Notes: generated by a model from the letters alone, not told the origin. DNA of 64,000 nucleotides from Kosakonia sp. SMBL-WEM22 (GCF_014490785.1 NZ_CP051488.1:1178001-1242000); one strand, 5' to 3'. Counted from the stretch's first letter, positions 1 through 8,518 are shown. Made by a program: numbers and translations.

Positions 1-45
1 GGTAAGCGCCAGTGCGGCACCGGCTGCGAGGAGAGTTTTTTTCAT
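1..45 (-). CDS. tsx: Tsx nucleoside-specific outer-membrane channel, N-terminus only (partial)
   Basis: The reverse strand starts with two consecutive ATG codons and then encodes MKKTLLAAGAALALT, a typical Sec signal peptide that matches the beginning of E. coli Tsx, the outer-membrane porin for nucleosides and the phage T6 receptor. Only about 15 codons lie in the window; the gene runs off the left edge. I place the start at the second ATG because the weak AGTGG ribosome-binding sequence is then 7 bases away; the first ATG (46-48) is the alternative. The neighbour yajI, on the same strand upstream, is the expected E. coli neighbour and supports the call. Confidence 0.8.
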   Translation of the reverse strand, partial: MKKTLLAAGAALALT

Positions 46-119
46 CATTACGCCACTGATTAAGATCCCAGACGGGAGTGAAAGTAAGCACGCATTAAAT
101 TGCTAAATGTTTCATATTT

Positions 120-175
120 CTGCGCGCCTATTATAAGTATCCGCGCTCACAAAAATATGTGGTGTTTCACATTAT
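120..175 (-). promoter_or_regulatory. tsx promoter with CRP-like half sites
   Basis: On the reverse strand a perfect TATAAT lies at 130-135. Upstream of it are two TGTGA half sites (147-151 and 167-171 read on the reverse strand), 20 bases apart. In E. coli tsx is activated by CRP and repressed by CytR and DeoR. The two half sites fit such a CRP/CytR arrangement, but neither has a good second half. The -35 region is poor, as expected for an activator-dependent promoter. Confidence 0.5.
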
Positions 176-302
176 TGACATATACGTAATCGATTGCGTT
201 CACGTTTGCGTGGTTTGAACGGCGGCGATTGTACTGGCATTTATTGATAATGCCAATTTATGAGTATCAGGAATAAAAAGTGACTGAAAAGCGCAGGCGT
301 GA

Positions 303-325
303 AAGAGCGGGCGAGTGGCCCGCCC
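303..325 (-). terminator. Hairpin downstream of yajI
   Basis: GCGGGC (307-312) pairs with GCCCGC (318-323) across a five-base loop, just after the yajI stop. On the reverse strand it is followed only by a short U-rich run (CTCTTTC), so termination may be weak and read-through into tsx is possible. Confidence 0.4.
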
Positions 326-336
326 GCAGAAGGGGG

Positions 337-879
337 TTACTGAACGTTAGCTGGCTGGATATCGTGAATACGCACAAAGCCGAGTTGCTCAGGCGAAATG
401 CCATCAAGCTGCAAAGGAATATCGACATCGCTCGGTGCCAGCGTGCTGGCCGGAGCGTTGATCAGCTGATTCTGCACATTCACTTCCTGATAGCTCTCGG
501 TAGTACCCTGGAGTTGGCCATACTCAATGGTGCCGCTAAAAGCGGGCAGCGGATCGTTGGACTGGCCTTGAATGTGCAGCACAACGCGTGTTCCGGCGGC
601 GTTTGGTGCCATATCTTTCAGCGACATACGCAGTGTGCCAATCTGGCTTTTCAGTAACGCAGGCGTATTGGCACCGGGCAGCAGGTAGGCGCCGCTGCCG
701 GATTTGGCGTTAAGGCTGTTTTGCTGTGTAATTTTAACCGTCTCCTGATTCAGCTTGCTCATCTCTTTATTGAGCGTGCTGACGCTTTGGTGGAGCTGGC
801 GGACTTCGCTTTGCGGCGCGCAGGCGCTGAGGGTGAAAAGGCTTCCCAGCAACAGTGTTCTTAGGTAACGTCTTGTCAT
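337..879 (-). CDS. yajI: YajI-like lipoprotein (DUF3251)
   Basis: About 180 residues, the usual size for the YajI family. The N-terminus is a lipoprotein signal: a short basic stretch, a hydrophobic core and the lipobox LSAC, so the mature protein is probably lipid-anchored to a membrane. Residues around 25-50 look like a coiled coil (heptad-like QLHQSVSTLNKEMSKLNQ). The rest is a soluble domain of unknown function. I use the ATG at 879 rather than the upstream in-frame ATG at 942, because an AAGGAA ribosome-binding site (889-894) sits 9 bases away and the signal peptide then begins at once. It lies between tsx and the divergent nrdR, as in E. coli. No biochemical role is established. Confidence 0.85.
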   Translation of the reverse strand: MTRRYLRTLLLGSLFTLSACAPQSEVRQLHQSVSTLNKEMSKLNQETVKITQQNSLNAKSGSGAYLLPGANTPALLKSQIGTLRMSLKDMAPNAAGTRVVLHIQGQSNDPLPAFSGTIEYGQLQGTTESYQEVNVQNQLINAPASTLAPSDVDIPLQLDGISPEQLGFVRIHDIQPANVQ

Positions 880-972
880 TGCGTCTGTTTCCTTGAAGGG
901 GAGGATCGCTGTAATGGTAGATCGCAACCGCGGCCTTGCCATCGATCCATTGTCTCAAAAAAGGGTCTGCCT

Positions 973-1000
973 TTGTTGTCATGCCACTTCAGGTTAAAAT
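973..1000 (+). promoter_or_regulatory. Candidate promoter for nrdR-ribD
   Basis: TTGTTG (973-978) and TAAAAT (995-1000) are separated by 16 bases and lie 34 bases before the nrdR start. This is a plausible sigma-70 promoter in the short gap between divergent yajI and nrdR. Confidence 0.35.
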
Positions 1001-1033
1001 AGATTTCAGTCAACTCTCACGTCAGGACCCCGT

Positions 1034-1483
1034 ATGCATTGCCCATTCTGTTTCGCCGTGGACACCAAAGTCATCGATTCCCGTCTGGTGGGAGAAGGTT
1101 CATCTGTTCGCCGCCGCCGGCAGTGTCTGGTTTGCAATGAGCGTTTCACCACCTTCGAAGTGGCAGAGCTTGTGATGCCGCGCGTGGTGAAAAGCAATGA
1201 TGTGCGTGAACCGTTTAATGAAGAGAAGCTGCGCAGCGGCATGTTGAAAGCGCTGGAGAAGCGCCCGGTCAGCGCCGATGACGTAGAAATGGCGCTAAAC
1301 AATATTAAATCGCAACTTCGCGCAACCGGCGAACGCGAAGTGCCGAGTAAGATGATCGGCAATCTGGTGATGGAGCAGTTGAAAAAGCTCGATAAAGTGG
1401 CCTATGTGCGCTTTGCCTCCGTCTACCGCAGCTTCGAGGATATCCGCGAATTTGGCGAAGAGATCGCCCGTCTACAGGACTGA
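1034..1483 (+). CDS. nrdR: NrdR, ATP-cone/zinc repressor of ribonucleotide reductase genes
   Basis: 149 residues, the family length. The N-terminal zinc ribbon shows CPFC near residue 3 and CLVC near residue 31, with an RRRRQC stretch between that belongs to the DNA-binding part. An ATP-cone domain follows at about residues 49-139 and senses ATP/dATP. NrdR binds NrdR boxes upstream of nrd operons and represses them when dATP is high. It begins a same-strand run with ribD (2-base gap), ribH, nusB, thiL and pgpA, as in E. coli. Confidence 0.97.
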   Translation: MHCPFCFAVDTKVIDSRLVGEGSSVRRRRQCLVCNERFTTFEVAELVMPRVVKSNDVREPFNEEKLRSGMLKALEKRPVSADDVEMALNNIKSQLRATGEREVPSKMIGNLVMEQLKKLDKVAYVRFASVYRSFEDIREFGEEIARLQD

Positions 1484-1485
1484 GC

Positions 1486-2589
1486 ATGCAGGATGAAATC
1501 TATATGGCACGCGCGCTGAAACTGGCGCAGCGCGGCCGCTTTACCACCCATCCGAATCCGCGCGTCGGCTGCGTGATCGTTAACGATGGCGAAATCGTCG
1601 GCGAAGGTTTTCACTACCGCGCCGGCGAGCCGCATGCGGAAGTGCATGCTCTGCGTATGGCGGGCGACCGCGCGCACGGCGGCACCGCCTATGTGACGCT
1701 GGAGCCCTGCAGCCATCACGGGCGCACGCCGCCCTGCTGCGATGCGCTTATTGCCGCCGGGGTAACGCGGGTGGTTGCCGCCATGCAGGACCCCAATCCG
1801 CAGGTCGCCGGGCGTGGACTCTATCGTCTGCAGCAGGCCGGGATTGAGGTGAGCCACGGCCTGATGATGAGCGAGGCCGAAGCGCTGAATAAAGGCTTTC
1901 TCAAACGAATGCGCACCGGTTTTCCCTATGTGCAGCTTAAGCTCGGCGCATCGCTGGACGGGCGCACGGCGATGGCGAGCGGCGAAAGCCAGTGGATCAC
2001 CTCCGCACAGGCGCGCCGCGACGTTCAGCTGCTGCGCGCGCAGAGCCATGCCATTCTCAGCAGCAGCGCCACGGTGCTGGCGGACGATCCGGCGCTGACG
2101 GTGCGCTGGCGTGAATTAAACAGCGATACTCAGGCGAGCTATCCTGAAGCGGAGCTGCGCCAGCCGCTGCGCATTATTATCGACAGTCAGAACCGCGTGA
2201 CGCCGCAGCATAAAGTTGTCAGCCAGCCGGGAGAGACCTGGTTTGCGCGCACCAAAGCCGATGCGCGCGCGTGGCCTGAGAGCGTGCGTGAAATTATCGT
2301 GCCGGAGCATAATGGGCATGGCGATCTGGTGATGCTGATGATGATGCTCGGTAAACAGCAGATCAATAGCGTCTGGGTTGAGGCGGGCGCGGAGCTTGCA
2401 GGCGCGCTGCTGAATGCGGGCCTGGTTGATGAGCTGGTGGTCTATCTTGCGCCTAAACTGTTAGGCAGCGATGCGCGCGGGCTGTGCAAGCTGCCGGGAT
2501 TGACGGCACTTGCCGATGCGCCGCGCTTTAATTTCAGTGAGATACGGCAGGTTGGCCCTGATGTTTGCCTGCACCTTACCAACGCGTGA
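1486..2589 (+). CDS. ribD: RibD, bifunctional riboflavin deaminase/reductase
   Basis: Catalyses the second and third steps of riboflavin synthesis: deamination of the pyrimidine product of GTP cyclohydrolase II, then NADPH-dependent reduction of its ribosyl side chain. 367 residues, as in E. coli. The N-terminal cytidine-deaminase-like domain (about 1-145) has the zinc motifs HAEVHAL and PCSHHGRTPPC. The C-terminal reductase domain (about 148-365) is dihydrofolate-reductase-like, with QLKLGASLDGRTA at its beginning. The gene starts 2 bases after the nrdR stop, so the two are translationally coupled. ribH follows after 89 bases. Confidence 0.97.
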   Translation: MQDEIYMARALKLAQRGRFTTHPNPRVGCVIVNDGEIVGEGFHYRAGEPHAEVHALRMAGDRAHGGTAYVTLEPCSHHGRTPPCCDALIAAGVTRVVAAMQDPNPQVAGRGLYRLQQAGIEVSHGLMMSEAEALNKGFLKRMRTGFPYVQLKLGASLDGRTAMASGESQWITSAQARRDVQLLRAQSHAILSSSATVLADDPALTVRWRELNSDTQASYPEAELRQPLRIIIDSQNRVTPQHKVVSQPGETWFARTKADARAWPESVREIIVPEHNGHGDLVMLMMMLGKQQINSVWVEAGAELAGALLNAGLVDELVVYLAPKLLGSDARGLCKLPGLTALADAPRFNFSEIRQVGPDVCLHLTNA

Positions 2590-2678
2590 AGCCTGCTGTA
2601 AAAGGGAAGCAGCGCGTTAAATAGTATGCTAAAATCCGCCCCCCTGCGGGGGCCGAACTGAACCTGTGAAGGAAGTGT

Positions 2679-3149
2679 ATGAACATTATTGAAGCCAACG
2701 TTGCTGCTCCGGACGCTCGCGTCGCCATCACCATTGCGCGTTTCAACAACTTTATCAATGACAGTCTGCTGGAAGGCGCGGTCGATGCCCTGAAACGTAT
2801 CGGTCAGGTGCAGGACGATAACATCACCGTCGTGTGGGTTCCGGGCGCTTACGAGCTGCCGCTGGCCGCAGGCGAGCTGGCGAAAACCGGCAAATATGAT
2901 GCTGTGATTGCGCTCGGCACCGTGATCCGCGGCGGCACTGCGCACTTTGAGTATGTGGCCGGCGGCGCAAGCAACGGCCTGGCGCATGTCGCACAGGAGA
3001 GCGCCATTCCGGTCGCTTTCGGCGTGCTCACCACAGAAAGTATTGAACAGGCCATCGAACGCGCTGGCACTAAAGCCGGTAATAAAGGTGCGGAAGCCGC
3101 ACTGACCGCGCTTGAAATGATTAATGTATTGAAAGCCATCAAGGCTTGA
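2679..3149 (+). CDS. ribH: RibH, 6,7-dimethyl-8-ribityllumazine synthase
   Basis: Condenses the RibD-pathway product with 3,4-dihydroxy-2-butanone 4-phosphate to form lumazine, the penultimate step of riboflavin synthesis. 156 residues, the family norm (E. coli RibE). Recognisable segments are the N-terminal FNNFINDSLLEGA, the phosphate/substrate loop GTVIRGGTAHFEYV, and PVAFGVLTTE. The family assembles as a 60-subunit capsid in many bacteria. A strong GAAGGAAG ribosome-binding site precedes the ATG. nusB starts 19 bases downstream. Confidence 0.97.
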   Translation: MNIIEANVAAPDARVAITIARFNNFINDSLLEGAVDALKRIGQVQDDNITVVWVPGAYELPLAAGELAKTGKYDAVIALGTVIRGGTAHFEYVAGGASNGLAHVAQESAIPVAFGVLTTESIEQAIERAGTKAGNKGAEAALTALEMINVLKAIKA

Positions 3150-3168
3150 ATTTTGTAAGGGGAATTAC

Positions 3169-3588
3169 GTGAAACCTGCTGCTCGTCGCCGCGCCCGTGA
3201 GTGTGCCGTTCAGGCGCTTTACTCCTGGCAGTTGTCCCAGAACGACATCACTGATGTTGAATACCAGTTCCTGGCGGAACAGGACGTAAAAGATGTTGAC
3301 GTCGTGTACTTCCGTGAACTGTTGAACGGGGTGGCGACTAATAGCGCATATCTCGATGGCCTGATGAAGCCATACCTCTCCCGTCTGCTCGAAGAGCTGG
3401 GCCAGGTTGAGAAAGCGGTATTGCGTATCGCGCTGTTCGAACTCTCAAAACGTGATGATGTGCCCTATAAAGTGGCGATCAACGAAGCTATCGAGCTGGC
3501 TAAAACCTTTGGCGCTGAAGACAGCCACAAGTTTGTGAACGGCGTGCTGGATAAAGCCGCACCTGCGATCCGTCCCCACAAGAAGTGA
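3169..3588 (+). CDS. nusB: NusB, transcription antitermination factor
   Basis: 139 residues, all-helical NusB fold, with the conserved arginine-rich start KPAARRRARECAVQALY. NusB binds boxA RNA together with S10 (NusE) and acts in rRNA antitermination. The start is GTG at 3169-3171, served by an AAGGGGAA ribosome-binding site. The gene sits between ribH and thiL as in E. coli. Confidence 0.97.
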   Translation: MKPAARRRARECAVQALYSWQLSQNDITDVEYQFLAEQDVKDVDVVYFRELLNGVATNSAYLDGLMKPYLSRLLEELGQVEKAVLRIALFELSKRDDVPYKVAINEAIELAKTFGAEDSHKFVNGVLDKAAPAIRPHKK

Positions 3589-3590
3589 TC

Positions 3591-3652
3591 CGCAAGCCGG
3601 TGACGGGCGATGCTTTCAGCGCGCCGGTCCCGGCTTTTTCTTTTTTCTACAG
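3591..3652 (+). terminator. Terminator-like hairpin between nusB and thiL
   Basis: AGCCGG soon after the nusB stop pairs with CCGGCT ahead of a long U-rich tract (TTTTTCTTTTTTC). A GC-rich region fills the middle. It probably ends part of the nusB message, with thiL-pgpA reached by read-through or a separate promoter. Confidence 0.5.
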
Positions 3653-3663
3653 AGGAATAACGT

Positions 3664-4641
3664 ATGGCATGCGGTGAATTCTCCCTGATTGCCCGTTATT
3701 TTGACCGCGTACGAACCTCACGTCGCGACGTCGAAACCGGTATCGGTGACGATTGTGCGCTGCTCAATGTCCCCGAAAAACAGACCCTGGCAATCAGCGT
3801 CGACACGCTGGTGGCGGGTAACCATTTTCTACCCGATATCGATCCTGCCGATCTGGCCTGGAAAGCGATGGCCTCCAATCTTAGCGATTTAGCGGCGATG
3901 GGAGCCGATCCTGCCTGGCTGACGCTGGCGTTAACTCTGCCGGAAGCGGACGAAGCGTGGCTGCAGGCCTTCAGCGATAGCCTGTTTGAGCAAATCAGCT
4001 ATTACGATATGCAGCTTATCGGCGGTGACACCACCCGCGGACCGCTGTCGATGACCATCGGCATTCACGGTTACGTGCCGGCAGGCCGCGCGATGAAGCG
4101 CTCGGGTGCGAAACCGGGCGACTGGATCTATGTAACCGGTACGCCTGGCGATAGCGCAGCCGGGCTGGCGATTTTGCAAAACCGTTTAACCGTCAGTGAC
4201 AGCGAAGATGCGGCTTACCTGAAAAAGCGCCATCTGCGCCCGACACCGCGCGTGCTGCAGGGCCAGGCGCTACGTAACCTGGCGAGCTCGGCCATCGATC
4301 TCTCTGATGGTTTGATCTCCGATCTCGGTCATATCCTGAAAGCGAGCGGCTTTGGCGCACGGATTGATCTTGATGCGATCCCGTTATCGGACGCCATGCG
4401 CCGCCATGTCGAGCCGGATCAGGCACTGCGCTGGGCGTTGTCCGGCGGAGAGGATTATGAACTCTGCTTTACCATACCTGAGCTGAACCGCGGCGCGCTG
4501 GATGTAGCGATTGGTCAGCTCGGCGCACCGTTTACCTGCATTGGGCAGATGGGCGCAGACGGAGAGGGACTCTACTTCACTCGCGAGGGAAAAGCCGTCA
4601 CCCTCGACTGGAAAGGATACGACCATTTTGCAGCGCACTAA
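3664..4641 (+). CDS. thiL: ThiL, thiamine-monophosphate kinase
   Basis: Phosphorylates thiamine monophosphate to the cofactor thiamine diphosphate. 325 residues, as in E. coli. It has the PurM/AIR-synthase-like fold of the family: N-terminal metal/ATP-binding acidic motif TGIGDDCALL (about residues 25-34), SVDTLVAG, NLSDLAAMGA, and IGGDTTRG around residue 118. The C-terminal half carries SSAIDLSDGLISDLGH and SGGEDYELCF. AGAGGAAT before the ATG is a clear ribosome-binding site. Its last codons overlap the start of pgpA. Confidence 0.97.
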   Translation: MACGEFSLIARYFDRVRTSRRDVETGIGDDCALLNVPEKQTLAISVDTLVAGNHFLPDIDPADLAWKAMASNLSDLAAMGADPAWLTLALTLPEADEAWLQAFSDSLFEQISYYDMQLIGGDTTRGPLSMTIGIHGYVPAGRAMKRSGAKPGDWIYVTGTPGDSAAGLAILQNRLTVSDSEDAAYLKKRHLRPTPRVLQGQALRNLASSAIDLSDGLISDLGHILKASGFGARIDLDAIPLSDAMRRHVEPDQALRWALSGGEDYELCFTIPELNRGALDVAIGQLGAPFTCIGQMGADGEGLYFTREGKAVTLDWKGYDHFAAH

Positions 4642-5140
4642 AGATAAAGATATTGCCAAAAGCCGTCTCAATATGCGTAACCCCTGGCACCTGCTGGCGA
4701 CCGGGTTTGGTAGCGGTTTGATTCCGTTTATGCCTGGCACCATGGGCTCAATTGCGGCGATCCCCTTCTGGTGGCTAATGACCTTTTTGCCCTGGCAGCT
4801 CTATTCACTGCTGGTGATGCTGGGGATCTCGCTTGGCGTCTATCTCTGCCATCAGACGGCAAAAGATATGGGCGTGCACGATCACGGCAGTATCGTCTGG
4901 GATGAGTTTATCGGGATGTGGATCACCCTGATGGCGCTGCCCACCACCGACTGGCAGTGGGTTGCCGTTGGGTTTGTGCTGTTTCGCATTTTTGATATCT
5001 GGAAGCCGTGGCCGATCCGCTGGTTCGATCGCAATGTGCATGGCGGCATGGGGATTATGGTCGACGATATCGTCGCCGGGATTGTCGCCGCCGGGTTGCT
5101 CTACTTGATTGGTCACCACTGGCCGATTGGGCTGATTTAA
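4628..5140 (+). CDS. pgpA: PgpA, phosphatidylglycerophosphatase A
   Basis: Dephosphorylates phosphatidylglycerophosphate to phosphatidylglycerol at the inner membrane. The protein aligns with E. coli PgpA throughout, including PGTMGS, HDHGSIVWDEFIGMW and NVHGGMGIMVDDIVAG (the acidic metal-binding residues), with several membrane helices. The start is unusual. E. coli begins M-T-I-L at an ATG overlapping thiL; here the aligned codon at 4619-4621 is ACG. No in-frame ATG exists before MRNPWHLL, which would drop about 16 conserved residues. I choose the TTG at 4628 because AAAGGA (4612-4617) lies 10 bases upstream; this gives 170 residues. An ATT start at 4625 is also possible. The overlap with thiL is 14 bases. 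Confidence 0.85.
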   Translation: MQRTKDKDIAKSRLNMRNPWHLLATGFGSGLIPFMPGTMGSIAAIPFWWLMTFLPWQLYSLLVMLGISLGVYLCHQTAKDMGVHDHGSIVWDEFIGMWITLMALPTTDWQWVAVGFVLFRIFDIWKPWPIRWFDRNVHGGMGIMVDDIVAGIVAAGLLYLIGHHWPIGLI

Positions 5141-5148
5141 CGTCATCC

Positions 5149-5580
5149 GGCTGCGGCGAAATGCCTGATGGCGCTTCGCTTATCAGGCCTACGACACCGC
5201 ATTGGCATCTGGGCGTAGGCCGGATAAGGCGTGAGCCGCCATCCGGCAATCTAACCGGCTGCAGCGAAATGCCTGATGGCGCTTCGCTTATCAGGCCTAC
5301 GACACCGCATTGGCATCTGGGCGTAGGCCGGATAAGGCGTGAGCCGCCATCCGGCAATCTACCCGGCTGCGGCGAAATGCCTGATGGCGCTTCGCTTATC
5401 AGGCCTACGATACCGCATTGGCATCTGGGCGTAGGCCGGATAAGGCGTGAGCCGCCATCCGGCAATCTACCCGGCTGCGGCGAAATGCCTGACGGCGCTT
5501 CGCTTATCAGGCCTACGACGCCGCATTGGCATCTGGGCGTAGGCCGGATAAGGCGTGAGCCGCCATCCGGCAATCTATCC
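5149..5580. repeat. Four tandem 108-bp BIME (paired REP) units
   Basis: Four copies of a 108-bp unit start at 5149, 5257, 5365 and 5473 and end at 5580, with only scattered substitutions. Each unit holds two inverted REP-like palindromes: one around GCCTGATGGCGC/CTTATCAGGC and one around GTAGGCCGGATAAGGC/GCCGCCATCCGGCA. BIMEs of this kind are extragenic elements of enterobacteria, usually found between convergent genes or after operon ends, as here between pgpA and yajO. They can stabilise upstream mRNA and bind DNA gyrase and IHF. The unit is a multiple of three, so long spurious reading frames run through both strands. Confidence 0.95.
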
Positions 5581-5590
5581 GCTCTGCGAA

Positions 5591-6565
5591 CTACTTAAAT
5601 CCCACCACCGGGTGCGGTTTGTAAGGCATCTCCAGCTCGGCAATCTGCTCAGGCTTCAGCGTAACCTCTACTGCGCCTAACAACTCTTCCAGCTGATCCT
5701 CACGCGACGCGCCAATAATCGGTGCGGCAACGCCTGGCTTACTCAACAGCCACGCCAGCGCCACCTGCGCACGCGAAGTGCCCAGCTCTTCCGCCACGCT
5801 CGCCAGACGCTCGGCGATCTGTGCATCGTTGGCGTCCGTTTCGCTATACAGGGTTTTGCCAAACTCATCGGAGACCAGACGGGCGGTGGTTTCCCCCCAC
5901 GGACGGGTCAAACGTCCGCGTGCCAGCGGGCTCCACGGAATAATCGCCACGCCCTCTTTGTAGCAGAGCGGCAGCATTTCGCGCTCTTCTTCCCGGTAGA
6001 TCAGGTTGTAGTGGTTTTGCATGGTGACAAAGCGCGCCCAGCCGTGCTGCTCCTGTAACTCCAGCGCCTGCGCAAACTGACTGGCGTGCATCGAGGAGGC
6101 GCCGATATAGCGCGCTTTACCCGCCTTCACCACATCGTTCAGCGCTTCCAGCGTCTCTTCAATCGGTGTGTTGTAGTCCCAGCGGTGGATTTGCAGCAGA
6201 TCGACATACTCCATGCCGAGGCGCTGCAGGCTGTCATCAATGGAGCGCAGGATCTGCGCGCGGGAGAGGCCTTCCGCCAGATCGCCGACCTGATGGTAAA
6301 CCTTGGTGGCGACAACCACTTCATCGCGGCGGGCGAAATCGCGCAGCGCACGGCCCACGATCTCTTCACTGCTGCCGTCGGAGTAGCTGTTGGCGGTGTC
6401 AAAGAAGTTAATCCCGCCTTCCAGCGCGCGTTGGATAATCGGGCGGCTGCTCTCTTCCGGCAGCGTCCAGGCATGTTTACCCCGGTCCGGCTCACCAAAG
6501 GTCATACAGCCAAGGCAAAGGCGGGAGACCTTGAGGTCTGTTTTCCCTAATGTGTTGTATTGCAT
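5591..6565 (-). CDS. yajO: YajO, aldo-keto reductase
   Basis: 324 residues, the same length as E. coli YajO. A TIM-barrel NADPH-dependent aldo-keto reductase with the catalytic Asp-Tyr region FFDTANSYSDG (about residue 55), the Lys of VVVATKVY, and His of LLQIHRWDYN. The C-terminal cofactor-binding part has PIIGASREDQLEELLGA. E. coli YajO has been linked to 1-deoxyxylulose/ribose reduction steps, which fits its place beside dxs, but the physiological substrate is unsettled. I use the ATG at 6565, which has AGGAG 8 bases upstream; an in-frame upstream start would add only seven residues. dxs lies 61 bases upstream on the same strand. Confidence 0.93.
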   Translation of the reverse strand: MQYNTLGKTDLKVSRLCLGCMTFGEPDRGKHAWTLPEESSRPIIQRALEGGINFFDTANSYSDGSSEEIVGRALRDFARRDEVVVATKVYHQVGDLAEGLSRAQILRSIDDSLQRLGMEYVDLLQIHRWDYNTPIEETLEALNDVVKAGKARYIGASSMHASQFAQALELQEQHGWARFVTMQNHYNLIYREEEREMLPLCYKEGVAIIPWSPLARGRLTRPWGETTARLVSDEFGKTLYSETDANDAQIAERLASVAEELGTSRAQVALAWLLSKPGVAAPIIGASREDQLEELLGAVEVTLKPEQIAELEMPYKPHPVVGFK

Positions 6566-6626
6566 GGTTCCACTCCTGCTGGTCACGAATTAGGCTTAAG
6601 CATAGCAGGAGCGGAAAAGGGCGGAA

Positions 6627-8489
6627 TCAGACGAGCCAGTTTTTGATGCGCGATTCGATACCGGCAGCATCGAGACCAATCTCGGCGCGCGCTTCATCCT
6701 GCGTCCCCTGCGGGATAAAGAAGTCCGGCAGGCCGAGGTTAAGCACCGGCACCGGTTTGCGCTTCGCCATCAGCACTTCGTTAACACCGCTGCCAGCACC
6801 GCCCGCAATGGCGTTCTCTTCAAGCGTCACCAGCACCTCATGCTGCGTAGCCGCCTGCAGAATCAGCGCTTCATCGAGCGGCTTGGCAAAGCGCATATCG
6901 ATGAGCGTCGCGTTGAGCGCCTCGGCAGCTTTTGCCGCTTCCGGCAGTAACGTCCCGAAGTTGAGGATCGCTACCTTCTCGCCTTTGCGCTTCACCACGC
7001 CTTTACCGATGGGCAGCTTCGCCAGCGGCTCCAGCGTCACGCCGACCGCGTTACCGCGCGGGTAGCGCACGGCGCTCGGGCCATCCATGTAGTGGTAGCC
7101 GGTAAAGAGCATCTGGCGGCACTCGTTCTCATCGCTCGGCGTCATCACCACCATATCCGGGATGCAGCGCAGATAGGAGATATCAAACGCCCCCTGGTGG
7201 GTCTGACCATCTGCGCCAACAATCCCGGCGCGATCGATAGCAAACAGCACCGGTAGCTTCTGGATCGCCACGTCATGGATCACCTGATCGTAGGCGCGCT
7301 GCAGGAAGGTGGAGTAGATCGCAACTACGGGTTTATAACCGCCAATCGCCAGCCCGGCGGCAAAGGTGACCGCGTGCTGCTCGGCAATGGCGACATCAAA
7401 ATATTGCCCGGGGTATTTGCGCGAGAACTCAACCATGCCGGAGCCTTCGCGCATCGCCGGGGTAACGGCCATTAACTTGTTATCTTTTGCGGCGGTTTCA
7501 CATAGCCAGTCGCCGAAGATTTTCGAATAGCTCGGCATGCCGCCGCTGCTTTTCGGCAGGGTACCGCTGGTCGGATCGAACTTCGGCACCGCATGGAAAG
7601 TAATAGGGTCTTTTTCGGCCGGCTCATAGCCGCGCCCTTTTTTGGTCATAATATGCAGGAACTGCGGGCCTTTCAGATCGCGCATATTGCGCAGCGTCTG
7701 CACCAGACCCAGCACATCGTGGCCGTCTACCGGGCCGATATAGTTAAAGCCCAGCTCTTCAAACAGCGTGCCCGGCACAACCATGCCTTTAATATGCTCT
7801 TCAGTGCGTTTCAGCAGCTCTTTGATTGGCGGTACGCCGGAGAGCACTTTCTTCCCGCCTTCGCGCAGGGTGGAGTAGAGCTTGCCGGAGAGCAGCTTCG
7901 CCAGATGATTATTCAGCGCGCCAACATTCTCGGAGATCGACATCTCGTTGTCGTTAAGCACCACCAGCATATCGGGGCGAATATCCCCGGCGTGGTTCAT
8001 CGCTTCAAACGCCATACCTGCGGTAATGGCGCCATCGCCAATCACGCAGACGGTACGACGCTGCTTGTTCTCTTTCGCTGCCGCAACGGCCACGCCGATC
8101 CCGGCGCTGATGGAGGTGGAGGAGTGGCCGACGCTCAGCACGTCATACTCACTCTCGCCGCGCCACGGAAAAGGGTGCAGGCCATTTTTCTGCCGGATGG
8201 TGCCAATTTTGTCGCGGCGACCGGTCAAAATTTTATGCGGATAGGCCTGGTGGCCGACGTCCCAGATTAACTGATCGAAGGGCGTGTTATAGACGTAATG
8301 CAGCGCCACGGTCAGTTCAACCGTGCCAAGCCCGGAGGCAAAGTGTCCACTGGAGCGGCTTACGCTGTCGAGAAGGTAGCGACGCAGTTCGTCACACAGT
8401 TTCGGTAAACTCTCTTTCGGCAGCAGGCGCAACTCTTGCGTGGTATCAACCAGCGCCAGCGTCGGGTATTTGGCAGTATCAAAACTCAT
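6627..8489 (-). CDS. dxs: Dxs, 1-deoxy-D-xylulose-5-phosphate synthase
   Basis: First and rate-limiting step of the MEP isoprenoid pathway: pyruvate plus glyceraldehyde 3-phosphate gives DXP. 620 residues, as in E. coli. The thiamine-diphosphate site is visible as VIGDGAITAGMAFEAMNHAG followed by LNDNEMSIS. HQAYPHKILTGR near residue 80 and GHSSTSISAG near 122 are also family signatures, and DRAGIVGADGQTHQG in the transketolase pyrimidine domain carries the substrate-binding residues. It is the third gene of xseB-ispA-dxs, 29 bases after ispA. Confidence 0.98.
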   Translation of the reverse strand: MSFDTAKYPTLALVDTTQELRLLPKESLPKLCDELRRYLLDSVSRSSGHFASGLGTVELTVALHYVYNTPFDQLIWDVGHQAYPHKILTGRRDKIGTIRQKNGLHPFPWRGESEYDVLSVGHSSTSISAGIGVAVAAAKENKQRRTVCVIGDGAITAGMAFEAMNHAGDIRPDMLVVLNDNEMSISENVGALNNHLAKLLSGKLYSTLREGGKKVLSGVPPIKELLKRTEEHIKGMVVPGTLFEELGFNYIGPVDGHDVLGLVQTLRNMRDLKGPQFLHIMTKKGRGYEPAEKDPITFHAVPKFDPTSGTLPKSSGGMPSYSKIFGDWLCETAAKDNKLMAVTPAMREGSGMVEFSRKYPGQYFDVAIAEQHAVTFAAGLAIGGYKPVVAIYSTFLQRAYDQVIHDVAIQKLPVLFAIDRAGIVGADGQTHQGAFDISYLRCIPDMVVMTPSDENECRQMLFTGYHYMDGPSAVRYPRGNAVGVTLEPLAKLPIGKGVVKRKGEKVAILNFGTLLPEAAKAAEALNATLIDMRFAKPLDEALILQAATQHEVLVTLEENAIAGGAGSGVNEVLMAKRKPVPVLNLGLPDFFIPQGTQDEARAEIGLDAAGIESRIKNWLV

Positions 8490-8518
8490 CAGAGACTCGG
8501 ACTCATCGTGTTATATCG

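Noticed and set aside
3589..3663. TPP riboswitch ahead of thiL
   Set aside because: The gap holds only a terminator-like hairpin and a ribosome-binding site; no thi-box core (CUGAGA/ACCUGA pair) is seen.
5008..5598. Repeat proteins with 36-residue units on both strands
   Set aside because: The frames run through 108-bp BIME repeats, a multiple of three, so they stay open by accident.
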